From Aquimarina sp. TRL1 (GTDB taxonomy: Bacteria; Bacteroidota; Bacteroidia; Flavobacteriales; Flavobacteriaceae): a DNA stretch of 64,000 nt. Under the pieces are notes generated by a model. The model made no database searches and was not told the origin of the DNA. It was given only the letters and a program-made list of their open reading frames with translations. The stretch lies in assembly GCF_013365535.1 (NCBI RefSeq), contig NZ_CP053590.1, positions 1,416,501 through 1,480,500 of the forward strand, read 5' to 3'. Position numbers and translations under genes: made by a program. This document shows, in pieces, positions 53,055 to 62,178 of this stretch (positions are counted from its first letter, which is position 1; the number at the start of each line of letters is the position of its first letter).

Positions 53055-53204
53055 AACAAATTTTTTACTTTATCTCTAGGTTAAACATTATACATTCATT
53101 TTGAATTCATTAAAATAATGATAATATTTGTTAGAACCTTTTAGGTTAATTTTGTTCATCATTGCTTTTTGAGTTACTAAAAGGTTATAATAATTCACAA
53201 TATG

Positions 53205-53233
53205 AAAAGTCCGATACAATGTATCGGACTTTT
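53205..53233 (-). terminator. Rho-independent terminator of the flavin reductase-DUF3127 operon
   Basis: AAAAGTCCGATAC (53205-53217) pairs perfectly with GTATCGGACTTTT (53221-53233); the loop is 3 bases. A-tract on the left becomes the minus-strand U-tract, about 60 bases past the DUF3127 stop. Confidence 0.85.
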
Positions 53234-53293
53234 TGCTATTTTGTTGATTTCAACAAACCCATTTGTTTGCAAAAAACATCTCTTTTCTTATTA

Positions 53294-53674
53294 TTAAAAA
53301 GGTAAATCATCGTGTTCATCATTCGACACATCTGATGCTGGTTCAAAAGCATCTGCCGGAGGCGTTGGAGGAGGTGCTTGCATCCCAGCTCCAGCAGCTT
53401 GCAGCGCTTCAATTCTCCACCCCTGGATCGAATTAAAATATTTGGTTTCTCCCTGAGGGTTTACCCACTCACGACCTCGAAGGTTGATACTAATTTTCAC
53501 ATCTTGTCCTACGCCAAAATTGTTTAACAAGTCACATTTATCCTGCACAAATTCTACCATTATATGCTGTGGATATTGCTCATCTGTAGTTACAACAATT
53601 TCACGCTTTCTAAAACCATTGTTTCCAAAGGTTTGTGTAGAACCTATCATCTTTACTTTACCTTGTACTTCCAT
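53294..53674 (-). CDS. DUF3127 OB-fold-like protein
   Basis: A 126-residue protein with a beta-rich N-terminal ~90 residues (MEVQGKVKMIGSTQTFGNNG; VKISINLRGREWVNPQGETK; YFNSIQGWRIE), matching DUF3127, and an acidic, Pro-rich tail ending in DDLPF. The OB-like fold and DDLPF tail recall single-stranded DNA-binding proteins, whose acidic C-terminal tip recruits partners, so nucleic-acid binding is plausible but unproven. The flavin reductase gene precedes it by 12 bases. Confidence 0.9.
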   Translation of the reverse strand: MEVQGKVKMIGSTQTFGNNGFRKREIVVTTDEQYPQHIMVEFVQDKCDLLNNFGVGQDVKISINLRGREWVNPQGETKYFNSIQGWRIEALQAAGAGMQAPPPTPPADAFEPASDVSNDEHDDLPF

Positions 53675-53686
53675 CTTTCTGTATTA

Positions 53687-54559
53687 TTATTTTGCTGCTA
53701 AAATATTCCATGCAGTATGAATATCATCTTTTTCTAGATACTGCTTGGCAAATTTATGAATTTCTTCAACGTTATCCTGATCTAATTTTGTCTTAATCTC
53801 CGTACTATTATCAACAAAGGCTATTGCTTCCTCTGGTAACGGGATTTTCTCTACATTTCCTAATTTACCGAGATCATTCCCTGTAAATACTGTGCTGTGT
53901 TTTATTGTTTCCGGGAGTGCATCAATTCCAATCCCCATAGTGGTTAATGGCTTCGGCACTTCAAACATTCCCATATTAGCTCTGGAATACCAATTTCCCC
54001 CCATACGAGCAACCTGATCAATTTTATGTTGATCTATTTTACCCGCTTCATCCAACACCTCTTCTTTTACATGCATAAGAACTACTTCACATATAATTAA
54101 GTTTCCTGCTCCTCCTTCATTCCCCATCGGCATTATCTCATTTACTTTGCACTCAAACTGAACAGGGGACTCCCCTACTCTAAAAGGGGCTACTTTCGCC
54201 GAAGAGACCATTGTCAATCCAGATTTTTCAAACTCATTCACTCCCTTTGGGTATTCAGTACTGGATAGAGACATTTGCTGTACAATATCATAATTAACGA
54301 TATTAATAACAACTTCTTTGGTCTCCTGAGCATTTTCCAACGTATGTTTAATCGTATTATCTCTAACTCTTCTTGCTGGTGAAAATATCAGAATAGGAGG
54401 GTTCGCGCTAAAAACATTAAAAAAACTAAAAGGAGAAAGATTCGGATTCCCATCTCCATCTATTGTACTCGCAAAAGCAATAGGTCTGGGACCTATGGCT
54501 CCTAACATCATACCGTGTAATTTCCCTGTCGTTACCTGAGAAGGATCTATTGTTATCAT
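53687..54559 (-). CDS. Flavin reductase-like FMN-binding protein
   Basis: A 290-residue member of the flavin reductase/DIM6-NTAB split-barrel family. GAIGPRPIAFASTIDGDG (about 18-35) and LSPFSFFNVFSANPPILIF (about 40-58) bind FMN, and VVINIVNYDI follows. Members reduce FMN with NAD(P)H or are flavoredoxins. The C-terminal extension (residues ~215-290) is helical and group-specific. Same operon as the DUF3127 gene. Substrate or partner unknown. Confidence 0.88.
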   Translation of the reverse strand: MITIDPSQVTTGKLHGMMLGAIGPRPIAFASTIDGDGNPNLSPFSFFNVFSANPPILIFSPARRVRDNTIKHTLENAQETKEVVINIVNYDIVQQMSLSSTEYPKGVNEFEKSGLTMVSSAKVAPFRVGESPVQFECKVNEIMPMGNEGGAGNLIICEVVLMHVKEEVLDEAGKIDQHKIDQVARMGGNWYSRANMGMFEVPKPLTTMGIGIDALPETIKHSTVFTGNDLGKLGNVEKIPLPEEAIAFVDNSTEIKTKLDQDNVEEIHKFAKQYLEKDDIHTAWNILAAK

Positions 54560-54699
54560 ATCTATAAATTCTAAAACAAAGATAACTAAAGTTTATCCCT
54601 AATCAGAGTAGAAAAAGGAAGTTTATTCTTCATAATATCCACAAACAATAAAACCATTCTAAAAACGATTATATTTGAAATTCAATAAATCAATATCCT

Positions 54700-55863
54700 A
54701 TGAATTTTTCTGACGAGCGTAATTTTGCGAGCTATTTTATCATTGTAGCTGTTTTGGTGATTACCGGGCTTGTCTTATGGAACACTTCTCTCTTTTTTCA
54801 AAAACTAAAAGATGACGAGCGTATAAAAATGCAGGTATGGGCACAGGCACAAAAAGCTTTTAACAGTGACCTAATGGATGATTACTTAGATCTGACAATT
54901 ATTATCAATAAGTCCAATACTACAATCCCAATCATTATCACTGATGAAAATGATAACATTGACCCTACTTTATGCGCCAATCTTCCTGATGGAGTCAACG
55001 AGGATTCGGAAAAGTTAAAAGAGTATCTCGAAGAGCTAAAGTCAGAAAATGATCCTATGACTATCGACCTAAAAGAAAGTGTTCAATATATTTATTACGG
55101 AGATTCTGCTGTGTTAAACAAATTAAAATACTATCCGATTGCGATCGCCCTGATTATTTTCTTGCTTATCGGTGTTATTTACTTTTTCTTTTCTACCTCT
55201 AAAGTCAGTGAACAAAACAAACTATGGGCAGGAATGGCAAAAGAAACCGCTCATCAAATCGGAACTCCCTTATCTTCATTAGTCGGTTGGGGTGAAATTT
55301 TAAAATCAGAAAATGTCAATCCTGAGTACCTCGTAGAAATGGAAAAAGATATTGCCCGATTAAAAGAGATAACAGAGCGTTTTTCTAAAATCGGTTCTAT
55401 TCCCAATCTGGAAAAACTGGATATCGTCCACGAAACCAAAGAAACCTATTTGTATCTCCAGGCGAGAAGTTCTAAACTTATTAATTTTTCAATCAATCTT
55501 CCTGATTATCCTATAGAAGTATACCTGAATCGGCAATTATATAGCTGGACAATAGAAAATCTTGTTAAAAATGCGATTGATGCAATGAGAGGAAAAGGAA
55601 ATCTTCATATCTCATTAACCGAAGATACCAAAAGAGTCTATATCAAGGTTAAAGATTCCGGTAAAGGGATCCCAAAAAGCAAGTTTTCTAAAATATTCGA
55701 ACCTGGATACACCTCTAAGAGCAGAGGATGGGGATTGGGACTATCGCTAGCAAAAAGAATTATAGAAAGCTATCACTCCGGGCGAATTAAAGTCTATAAA
55801 TCTGAAATAGGAAAGGGAACCTCTTTTCAAATCACCCTGCGTAAATCTGACCCTCTTGCATAA
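54700..55863 (+). CDS. Membrane sensor histidine kinase
   Basis: A 387-residue kinase: helices at about 9-30 and 145-164 bracket a periplasmic domain of ~110 residues. The HisKA-like region MAKETAHQIGTPLSSL (H185) is the variant in which Gln-Ile-Gly replaces the usual Glu-Leu-Lys, and a HATPase_c domain follows (NLVKNAIDAM; DSGKGI; GWGLGLSLAKRI). No response regulator gene is next to it, so it is an orphan kinase. The ligand of the periplasmic domain is unknown. Confidence 0.92.
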   Translation: MNFSDERNFASYFIIVAVLVITGLVLWNTSLFFQKLKDDERIKMQVWAQAQKAFNSDLMDDYLDLTIIINKSNTTIPIIITDENDNIDPTLCANLPDGVNEDSEKLKEYLEELKSENDPMTIDLKESVQYIYYGDSAVLNKLKYYPIAIALIIFLLIGVIYFFFSTSKVSEQNKLWAGMAKETAHQIGTPLSSLVGWGEILKSENVNPEYLVEMEKDIARLKEITERFSKIGSIPNLEKLDIVHETKETYLYLQARSSKLINFSINLPDYPIEVYLNRQLYSWTIENLVKNAIDAMRGKGNLHISLTEDTKRVYIKVKDSGKGIPKSKFSKIFEPGYTSKSRGWGLGLSLAKRIIESYHSGRIKVYKSEIGKGTSFQITLRKSDPLA

Positions 55864-55907
55864 CATAATTATGACAAATCCGTTATAGTATGTAAACCTA
55901 CATACAA

Positions 55908-56267
55908 GTGAAAACGGAACAAATTATCCTGAAAGAAGCGATTCTGAACAATAACTGCCCCGAATGTTATGCCAAAGGAAGTATAACACTTGCTTTTCGA
56001 CAAAAACGATTACGCTCCCGATTATTAACCATTGTAAAACCTGCAATAGAAGAGTCGATGCACTGCTCCAAATGTGAATCCTCCATTTTTCCTGGACAAT
56101 GGACTAAAGACATCGAATTAGTATATAAGTATCATAAAAAAACGATCCGTCCAAAACCTGCATCCATGCATTTTTCTGGATTATCATACTTCATTTTCTT
56201 CTTATTGACAGCCATTACCGTTATTATTATGTATTGGGACACATTGTCTCCTTATCTAAAATCTTAA
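55908..56267 (+). CDS. Zinc-ribbon-like small membrane protein
   Basis: A 119-residue protein starting at GTG 55908. Two CxxC pairs (NNNCPECYAKG near residue 17 and HCSKCESS near 53) suggest a zinc ribbon, and a membrane helix near 91-110 ends the protein. The N-terminal zinc domain would face the cytosol. I recognise no family. It follows the kinase gene by 44 bases and may be in its operon. Confidence 0.7.
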   Translation: MKTEQIILKEAILNNNCPECYAKGSITLAFRQKRLRSRLLTIVKPAIEESMHCSKCESSIFPGQWTKDIELVYKYHKKTIRPKPASMHFSGLSYFIFFLLTAITVIIMYWDTLSPYLKS

Positions 56268-56273
56268 CCGTCT

Positions 56274-56687
56274 TTACTGATACTCTTTCATCAGCGCTCT
56301 TAAGGCATCTGGAATTCTAAATGTTTTGTCGATGTTAAAATCAAAACAAACGGCTACATCATGACCCTCTGCACACAATACACCATCATCATTGTACAGT
56401 TCATGATATAAGCCAAAACTAGAATTTTTGACAAAGGCAACTTTGGATTTAATTAAAACATTGCCTGGGAAAAACAACGGGTGTTTAAAATCACAATGAG
56501 TAGAAACAAGCATAGGTCCTTTTTTAGTTTCTTCATAAAGTTTTGCCAAGCCACTAACTTCCCAAAACTGAACCCGGGCGCTTTGCATGTATTTCATAAA
56601 ATTAACATTATTCACATGCTGATAGGTATCCATTTCACTCCAGTCAATTCGCAATTGCAAAGAGAGTTTACTTGTTGACTCACTCAT
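56274..56687 (-). CDS. Acyl-CoA thioesterase (4HBT / YbgC-like hotdog)
   Basis: A 137-residue hotdog-fold protein with RIDWSEMDTYQHVNNVNFMKYMQ near residues 14-35 (the Asp and the HxxN motif of 4-hydroxybenzoyl-CoA thioesterases; only the core DTYQHVNN is diagnostic). It should hydrolyse an acyl-CoA thioester; substrate unknown. The ATG at 56685-56687 is used rather than a GTG two codons earlier. It is 9 bases downstream of the HIT gene, on the same strand. Confidence 0.88.
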   Translation of the reverse strand: MSESTSKLSLQLRIDWSEMDTYQHVNNVNFMKYMQSARVQFWEVSGLAKLYEETKKGPMLVSTHCDFKHPLFFPGNVLIKSKVAFVKNSSFGLYHELYNDDGVLCAEGHDVAVCFDFNIDKTFRIPDALRALMKEYQ

Positions 56688-56696
56688 CTTCACTGC

Positions 56697-57086
56697 TTAC
56701 AGGTTTGCTCGTATTGCTTCTGCCAGCGCCATGAATTCTTCTTTTTGCATAGACACCTTATGCTGAAATGTCATTTCTCTCATATCATTAAGCGGAATCA
56801 GATGCACGTGCACATGTGGCACTTCTAATCCTACTACAGCCATTCCAACACGCTTACAAGACACTGTTTTTTCTATAGCAATTGCTATTTTCCTTGAAAA
56901 ATTCATCAATCCCTGATATGTTTCTTCGTCTAAATCAAATATCTTATCCACCTCTTTTTTAGGGATACACAATGCATGTCCCTGAGCATTAGGATTTATA
57001 TCTAAAAAAGAAAAAAAGTGTTCGTCTTCTGCAATTTTGTAACAAGGGATTTCTCCATTGATAATTTTTGTAAATATTGAGGCCAT
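56697..57086 (-). CDS. HIT-family nucleotide hydrolase
   Basis: A 129-residue HIT (histidine triad) protein. The signature GLEVPHVHVHLIPL (HxHxHxx, about 87-100) and FLDINPNAQGHALCIPKKE near residue 29 fit HinT-type nucleotide phosphoramidases. It is upstream of the thioesterase gene (9 bases) and downstream of greA, which is closed by its own terminator. Cytosolic. Confidence 0.95.
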   Translation of the reverse strand: MASIFTKIINGEIPCYKIAEDEHFFSFLDINPNAQGHALCIPKKEVDKIFDLDEETYQGLMNFSRKIAIAIEKTVSCKRVGMAVVGLEVPHVHVHLIPLNDMREMTFQHKVSMQKEEFMALAEAIRANL

Positions 57087-57149
57087 TTAGGATGTTTCTT
57101 TGTGTTTATAAAACGGAAATATAGGGTATTTAACCCGAAGATAAAATCA

Positions 57150-57188
57150 AAAAAAGCCTTTCTTTGATTTCTTAAGAAAGGCTTTTTT
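57150..57188 (-). terminator. Rho-independent terminator of greA
   Basis: AGCCTTTCTT and its complement AAGAAAGGCT (about 57155-57164 and 57174-57183) plus A6/T6 arms, a 9-base loop; the A-run gives a U-tract on the minus strand. It lies 18 bases beyond the greA stop and before the HIT gene. Confidence 0.8.
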
Positions 57189-57205
57189 GATTTTTTAAGA
57201 TTTAA

Positions 57206-57682
57206 TTATTCTCTGGAAATTTCAATCACATCAAACTTCATAATTCCATTCGGAACCTGAATCTCAGCTACGTCTCCTACACTTTTTCCCAGCAGCCCTT
57301 TTCCAATAGGAGAATCTACAGAGATTTTTCCTTGTTTAAGGTTCGCTTCACTCTGAGCCACTAGTTTATATATCATTTCGGCTCCATTTGTCTGATTTTT
57401 AATTTTTACTGTAGAATGTATCAATGCTTTAGAAATATCCAATTGTGATTCATCTATCAACCTTGCTCCTGATAAGGTTTCTTCCAGCTTCGATATTTTC
57501 ATTTCCAAAAGTCCCTGTGCTTCTTTCGCAGCATCGTATTCTGCGTTTTCACTTAAATCCCCTTTATCGCGGGCTTCTGCAATCGCCTGAGAAGCTTTAG
57601 GACGTTCTATATCTTTGAGATGATTTAATTCATCTCTTAATTTTTTTAATCCTTCCGCAGTATAATAAGATACTTTGCTCAT
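57206..57682 (-). CDS. greA: Transcription elongation factor GreA
   Basis: A 158-residue factor that rescues backtracked RNA polymerase by RNA cleavage. The start ATG 57682 (MSKVSYYTAEGLKKLRDEL) gives the standard length. The N-terminal coiled coil carries the acidic tip (ARDKGDLSENAEYDAAKE, about 38-55), followed by the FKBP-like C-terminal domain (SVKVDSPIGKGLLGKSVGD-type). A longer frame reaching back 180 bases is rejected: it would add a hydrophobic N-terminus no GreA has. Confidence 0.95.
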   Translation of the reverse strand: MSKVSYYTAEGLKKLRDELNHLKDIERPKASQAIAEARDKGDLSENAEYDAAKEAQGLLEMKISKLEETLSGARLIDESQLDISKALIHSTVKIKNQTNGAEMIYKLVAQSEANLKQGKISVDSPIGKGLLGKSVGDVAEIQVPNGIMKFDVIEISRE

Positions 57683-57944
57683 AACTTCATCGTTTATAAA
57701 ATAGAAAAAATCCCATAAAGATGGGATCTTAGTATAACAAAGATAAGAAAAAAAAACACCTGATAGAAGTAATGGGACAGGAGTATTTTTCAACAAGAAA
57801 AACGATTTAATACTTGTAAAAAGACAAAAAAGAGCCACAATCATTTGGGTTTTCTTATTCAAATGAAGTATGTTTACTTTTTATTTCTCTGTCTTTATTT
57901 TTTTAAATAACCAGTGTTTATCTTATTTTGAATATTTCTTTTTT

Positions 57945-58379
57945 ATGAGACGCTATTTTTATTTTCTTGTTTTAGCATTAATTACAATTGCTTGTTCCAG
58001 CGACGATGTTGCGAGAAGAAACCCGTTTTTACCTGAGGTAAATGTCAATTTCCAAATTGATTTAAACCTTCCTCAATACAGTGATTTAAAATTTTCCGGA
58101 AATCATGTTATTGAAACAACCGCAGGAAGAGGTATAAAAGGTATCATTATTTACAGCAAAGGAAATTCTCAGTTTTCAGCTTTTGAACTAAGTGATCCGA
58201 ATATTCCTATAAGCGATTGTTCTCCTTTATCGGTAACGGGTATTTTAGCTTCTTCTAACTGTGGAAACGACAATGTATACAATATCGTTACTGGTATACA
58301 AACTAAAGGAGAAGGTGGTTATCCTTTGCTTCGATATACTATTAGAGCAGAAGGAAATACCCTTTTTATTACAAATTAA
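57945..58379 (+). CDS. Rieske-like lipoprotein lacking the iron-sulfur ligands
   Basis: A 144-residue lipoprotein (start ATG 57945; lipobox ITIAC, then SSDD). NPFLPEVNVNFQIDLNLP, the Rieske-like strand pattern GIIIYSKGNSQFSAFELSDP, DCSPLSVTG and the C-terminal PLLRYTIRAEGNTLFITN follow the layout of a flavobacterial Rieske-type lipoprotein family as I remember it. Where that family has C-x-H and C-x2-H ligands, this protein has SDPNIP and SSNCGNDN, so the 2Fe-2S site is gone. Its stop overlaps the end of the convergent thiF gene by 4 bases. Confidence 0.7.
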   Translation: MRRYFYFLVLALITIACSSDDVARRNPFLPEVNVNFQIDLNLPQYSDLKFSGNHVIETTAGRGIKGIIIYSKGNSQFSAFELSDPNIPISDCSPLSVTGILASSNCGNDNVYNIVTGIQTKGEGGYPLLRYTIRAEGNTLFITN

Positions 58380-59446
58380 GATATTACAGCTAGTCCGTTA
58401 GTTAGATTCAGCAAATTCAGATCATTTCTCAATGCAAGTATTTTACGTATAGCGATCTTGCTTCTTACTCCTGATTGACAACAAACAACAATCGGCTTGT
58501 CTGACTGAATTTGATGAATTTTATCATCCATTTCTTCAATGGGTATATGAATCCCTCCAAGATTAAACTGTTCAAACTCCTCTTGGGTTCGGACATCTAA
58601 GATTTGATATTCCTGTAGATTGTTTTGCACTTCCTGTGCAGTAATTTCTACTATTCTACCTGCAGGCAGTATCCCACAAAAGAAATCGTAATCATCGGCT
58701 AATGTGACAATATCCGACGCTTCATTTTTAGTTACAGAGAGTATATATTGTTGTAATGACAATGCGTCTATACATAGCAGTTTTCCTGACAGAACATCTC
58801 CTATTTCCAACACCATCTTGATAACCTCATTCGCCTGAAAACTTCCGATAATTCCAGGTAATACTCCCAGTACTCCTATTTCTGAACAATTAGGAACTGC
58901 ATCTGGTTCTGGAGGGGTAGGATACAAACATCTGTATGTTGCTCCTCCTTTATAATTAAATACGGATACTTGTCCCTGAAATTTAAAAATTGATCCAAAA
59001 ACCAATGGTTTATCCAATAAAACACATGCATCATTTACCAAATAGCGTGTCGGAAAATTATCACTCCCATCTACAACAATATCATACTCTGAAAAAATAT
59101 CCAGTACATTTTCTTTGGTAAGCCTTTCGTTATACACTTTGAAAAAAATGTATGGATTCAGCTTCTCCAACCTTTTAGAAGCTGTAATTGCTTTCGGTTT
59201 CCCTATATCATCTATAGTATACAAAATTTGTCTTTGCAAATTTGTCTGATCCACTACATCATCATCTACAATCCCAATATGTCCTATACCTGCTGCTGTT
59301 AAATACTGTAACACCGGACACCCTAGTCCTCCTGCACCAATCACCAATACTTTTGAAGAACCGATTTTTTGCTGTCCTTCTTCTCCTATTTCTTCTAAAA
59401 TCAGATGCCTGCTGTATTGTATTTTTTCTTCCTTACTAAACCTCAT
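58376..59446 (-). CDS. thiF: ThiF/MoeB-type adenylyltransferase with rhodanese domain
   Basis: A 356-residue E1-like enzyme that adenylates the C-terminus of ThiS for thiazole synthesis. The ATP-binding GAGGLGCPVLQYLTAAGIG (about 37-55; Gly-rich core GAGGLG) and the Cys in NCSEIGVLG precede a rhodanese domain at about 265-356 (active-site VVCCQSGVRS). Fusion of the adenylase and a sulfurtransferase would deliver sulfur to ThiS-COAMP. The place at the end of thiC...thiH points to thiamine rather than molybdopterin; a dual role is possible. Confidence 0.88.
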   Translation of the reverse strand: MRFSKEEKIQYSRHLILEEIGEEGQQKIGSSKVLVIGAGGLGCPVLQYLTAAGIGHIGIVDDDVVDQTNLQRQILYTIDDIGKPKAITASKRLEKLNPYIFFKVYNERLTKENVLDIFSEYDIVVDGSDNFPTRYLVNDACVLLDKPLVFGSIFKFQGQVSVFNYKGGATYRCLYPTPPEPDAVPNCSEIGVLGVLPGIIGSFQANEVIKMVLEIGDVLSGKLLCIDALSLQQYILSVTKNEASDIVTLADDYDFFCGILPAGRIVEITAQEVQNNLQEYQILDVRTQEEFEQFNLGGIHIPIEEMDDKIHQIQSDKPIVVCCQSGVRSKIAIRKILALRNDLNLLNLTNGLAVIS

Positions 59447-59632
59447 CTATTTTTATAAAATTTTATACTACTGAAAATAAATACAGTTAACTACCTCCGG
59501 ACAAATCTACGAAACACTCAAAGGAAACTACTATAAAATATTTCAACACAAGTACCGGAACATTTACATCCTATTTAGAGAGTAAAAAAACTTACTTCTG
59601 CTGGGAGCAATTTTTATAGCTCCGTAATCTTT

Positions 59633-60745
59633 TTATTGCCAATTGTTTTCCCAGTCTTTCCAGACTACTTCTAACCCTCTCTTTTTTAACATTTCTACAA
59701 TCACTTCTGTAGGGCGTTCATCAGAGATCTCAAACTGTTCCAGAGATTCTGGTTCTACAACATATCCTCCTGGATTGGTTTTTGATTCTGCACTAATGGA
59801 GGTAATTCCTAAATTAACTATATTTTCTCTAAAAACTTCACTCTCTCTGGTAGATAAGGAAAGTTCCACATCCTCATCCAACAGCCTAAAAGCGCAAATT
59901 AACTGTACCAAATCCGCATCTGTCATAGCTACTTTAGGTTCTAAACCTCCCGAATGAGGTCTCAATCTGGGAAAAGAAATGGAGTATTTTGTTTTCCAAT
60001 AGTTTTTTTGCAAATACTGAAGATGCAGTGCTGTAAAAAAACTATCTGCTCTCCAATCTTCAAGACCAAACAAAGCTCCTAAACCTATTTTATGAACCCC
60101 TGCCCTTCCTAACCTATCCGGGGTTTCTAACCGAAAATCAAAATTTGATTTTTTTCCTTTGGGGTGGTGTTTTTTATATTCTTCTTTGTGATAGGTTTCC
60201 TGATACACTAATACCGCATACAAACCACTTGCAATTAAGCGTTCATATTCTTCCTGGAGCAAGGGTTGTACCTCTATTGTAATATTTGCAAAGTTTGATC
60301 GGATTAGCTGAATCGCATGATCGATATAATCTACTCCTACCGTTCTATTTGCTTCTCCGGTTACTAAAAGAATATGGTCATAACCTTTAGACTTTAAATA
60401 ACCGATTTCCTTAAGTATTTCAGCATCCGTTAATGTTCTTCTCGGAATTTTATTAGTCATACTAAATCCGCAATATGTACAAATATTATGACACTCATTA
60501 CTGAGATACATAGGGGCATACATCTGTATTGTTTTTCCAAAACGCTTTTTAGTCAACAAACTACTCTGTTGTGCCATTTGTTCAAGATACGGTTTTGCTG
60601 CAGGGGAAATTAATGCTTTAAAATCTTCCAGATTTCTTTTCTCTTTATGCAATGCCCTATCCACATCTTCTGATGTTTTGGAAAAAATACTAGAAAGAAC
60701 ATCATCCCATGGATATTGTTCGAATATTTTTTTAAAGCTGTTCAT
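59633..60745 (-). CDS. thiH: 2-iminoacetate synthase ThiH
   Basis: A 370-residue radical SAM enzyme that splits tyrosine to dehydroglycine for thiazole formation. The [4Fe-4S]-binding motif CHNICTYCGF (CxxxCxxC, about 85-94) and YLSNECH just before it are intact; LVYQETYHKEEYKKHHPKGKK (about 180-200; core QETYHKEEY) and SFPRLRPH are family blocks. thiG lies 28 bases upstream, thiF 186 bases downstream. Needs SAM and anaerobic-type electron supply. Confidence 0.96.
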   Translation of the reverse strand: MNSFKKIFEQYPWDDVLSSIFSKTSEDVDRALHKEKRNLEDFKALISPAAKPYLEQMAQQSSLLTKKRFGKTIQMYAPMYLSNECHNICTYCGFSMTNKIPRRTLTDAEILKEIGYLKSKGYDHILLVTGEANRTVGVDYIDHAIQLIRSNFANITIEVQPLLQEEYERLIASGLYAVLVYQETYHKEEYKKHHPKGKKSNFDFRLETPDRLGRAGVHKIGLGALFGLEDWRADSFFTALHLQYLQKNYWKTKYSISFPRLRPHSGGLEPKVAMTDADLVQLICAFRLLDEDVELSLSTRESEVFRENIVNLGITSISAESKTNPGGYVVEPESLEQFEISDERPTEVIVEMLKKRGLEVVWKDWENNWQ

Positions 60746-60773
60746 CCGGATATAATTACACTATACTTTTTTA

Positions 60774-61547
60774 TTAATTTTCAGACAGGAAACTTGTCAA
60801 AGGACTACTTGCTTCCGCATGTGATCGCACAGGAGCTAGTTTTGCATTATATGCCATTCGACCTGCCTCTACTGCTTTTCGAAATGCTTCGGCCATATGT
60901 ACTGGATTCTGGGAAACTGCAATTGCTGTATTAACCAATACGGCATCTGCACCGATCTCCATTGCATATGCAGCATGAGAAGGGCTTCCAATCCCAGCAT
61001 CAACGACTACCGGAACATTGCTTTGGTCAATTATAATCTCCAGAAACTCTATTGTTTTTAACCCTTTGTTACTTCCGATCGGTGCTCCTAAAGGCATTAC
61101 GCATTGTACGCCGACCTCTTCTAACCGTTTACACAAAACCGGGTCTGCATGAATATAAGGCATTACCACAAAACCTTCTCTTACCAATTCTTCTGCTGCC
61201 TTTAAAGTCTCAATCGGGTCCGGCAACAAATACTTAGGATCAGGATGAATCTCTAACTTAACCCAATTCGTTTCCAGAGCCTCTCTTGCCAGTTTCGCTG
61301 CAAAGACAGCTTCTTTCGCATCTCTAACTCCAGATGTATTGGGCAATAAATTAATGCGAGGATGCTGTAAATGGGTTAATAAATCATCTTCATCATCATG
61401 TACATCTACACGCTTCAACGCTACTGTGATCAACTCACTTTCTGATTGCAGTAAGGCTTCTTTCATCAGTAAAGAAGAACTAAACTTACCTGTTCCTGTA
61501 AATAATCGAGAAGAAAACTCCTTATCTGCTATTTTTAACCTATCCAT
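60774..61547 (-). CDS. thiG: Thiazole synthase ThiG
   Basis: A 257-residue TIM barrel that builds the thiazole phosphate from deoxyxylulose phosphate, dehydroglycine and ThiS-thiocarboxylate. The Schiff-base Lys region [18 protein letters not shown] (about 93-110) and [32 protein letters not shown] and DAVLVNTAI bind the substrate phosphate. thiE ends 4 bases before its start, thiH follows after 28 bases. Full length. Confidence 0.97.
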   Translation of the reverse strand: MDRLKIADKEFSSRLFTGTGKFSSSLLMKEALLQSESELITVALKRVDVHDDEDDLLTHLQHPRINLLPNTSGVRDAKEAVFAAKLAREALETNWVKLEIHPDPKYLLPDPIETLKAAEELVREGFVVMPYIHADPVLCKRLEEVGVQCVMPLGAPIGSNKGLKTIEFLEIIIDQSNVPVVVDAGIGSPSHAAYAMEIGADAVLVNTAIAVSQNPVHMAEAFRKAVEAGRMAYNAKLAPVRSHAEASSPLTSFLSEN

Positions 61548-61551
61548 ATCT

Positions 61552-62178
61552 TTATCTACTAACCGCCAGTGTGTTTATATTTTTTATTTTTTCTTCTATA
61601 TCCATTGTTGCTGTCAACATTCCGGACACCGCCACTCCTGAAACTTTTGTCTCTAGTAATGCTCCTACATCCTCTTCTTTTATACCTCCTATAGCTACGA
61701 CAGGAACCGAGGCTTTATAGTTTCTAACTTCAGATAAAATTTCTTTATATCCTTCTATCCCTAATACAGGACTTAAGTTTTCCTTTGTACTGGTATACCT
61801 GTATGGTCCCAAACCAATATAATCGACTCCATTGTCTATATGCATTTTGCAGTCGTCGAAAGTATTTGCTGTTCCTCCGATAATAAAATTAGCTCCCAGC
61901 ACTTTTCTTGCTTCTTCGGGACTTACATCATTCAGCCCCAGATGGATTCCATCCGCTTGAGCTGCCTTTGCCACATCTACATTGTCATTTACAATCATAA
62001 TAGCCTCATAATCATCGCAAATTTCTCTACATCGTAATGCTGTTTGTAAGTAGACAACTGTGTCTACATTTTTCATTCTAAGTTGTATCCATTTGCAGCC
62101 TCCCTTACAAACATTTTTTATGTTTTCGAGATGTTCTTCCGGAGTTTTCCCCTGAGATATGTAATACACTCTATCCAT
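61552..62178 (-). CDS. thiE: Thiamine-phosphate synthase ThiE
   Basis: A 208-residue TIM-barrel enzyme joining HMP-PP and thiazole phosphate. Intact catalytic motifs: QLRMKN (about 32-37), [20 protein letters not shown] (about 61-80), [19 protein letters not shown] and [15 protein letters not shown] (ThiE GPvf.T.TK loop). It overlaps thiD by 8 bases and precedes thiG by 4. This is the canonical copy; a second ThiE-like gene lies upstream. Confidence 0.95.
   Translation of the reverse strand: MDRVYYISQGKTPEEHLENIKNVCKGGCKWIQLRMKNVDTVVYLQTALRCREICDDYEAIMIVNDNVDVAKAAQADGIHLGLNDVSPEEARKVLGANFIIGGTANTFDDCKMHIDNGVDYIGLGPYRYTSTKENLSPVLGIEGYKEILSEVRNYKASVPVVAIGGIKEEDVGALLETKVSGVAVSGMLTATMDIEEKIKNINTLAVSR

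Noticed and set aside
57683..57862. 60-codon N-terminal extension of greA
   Set aside because: Hydrophobic, and greA has a standard 158-residue length from the ATG at 57682.
59590..59625. GGGAGC/GCTCC hairpin upstream of the thiF stop side of thiH
   Set aside because: A 6-base stem with a long loop and weak T-tract; it could be a thiH terminator but support is too thin.
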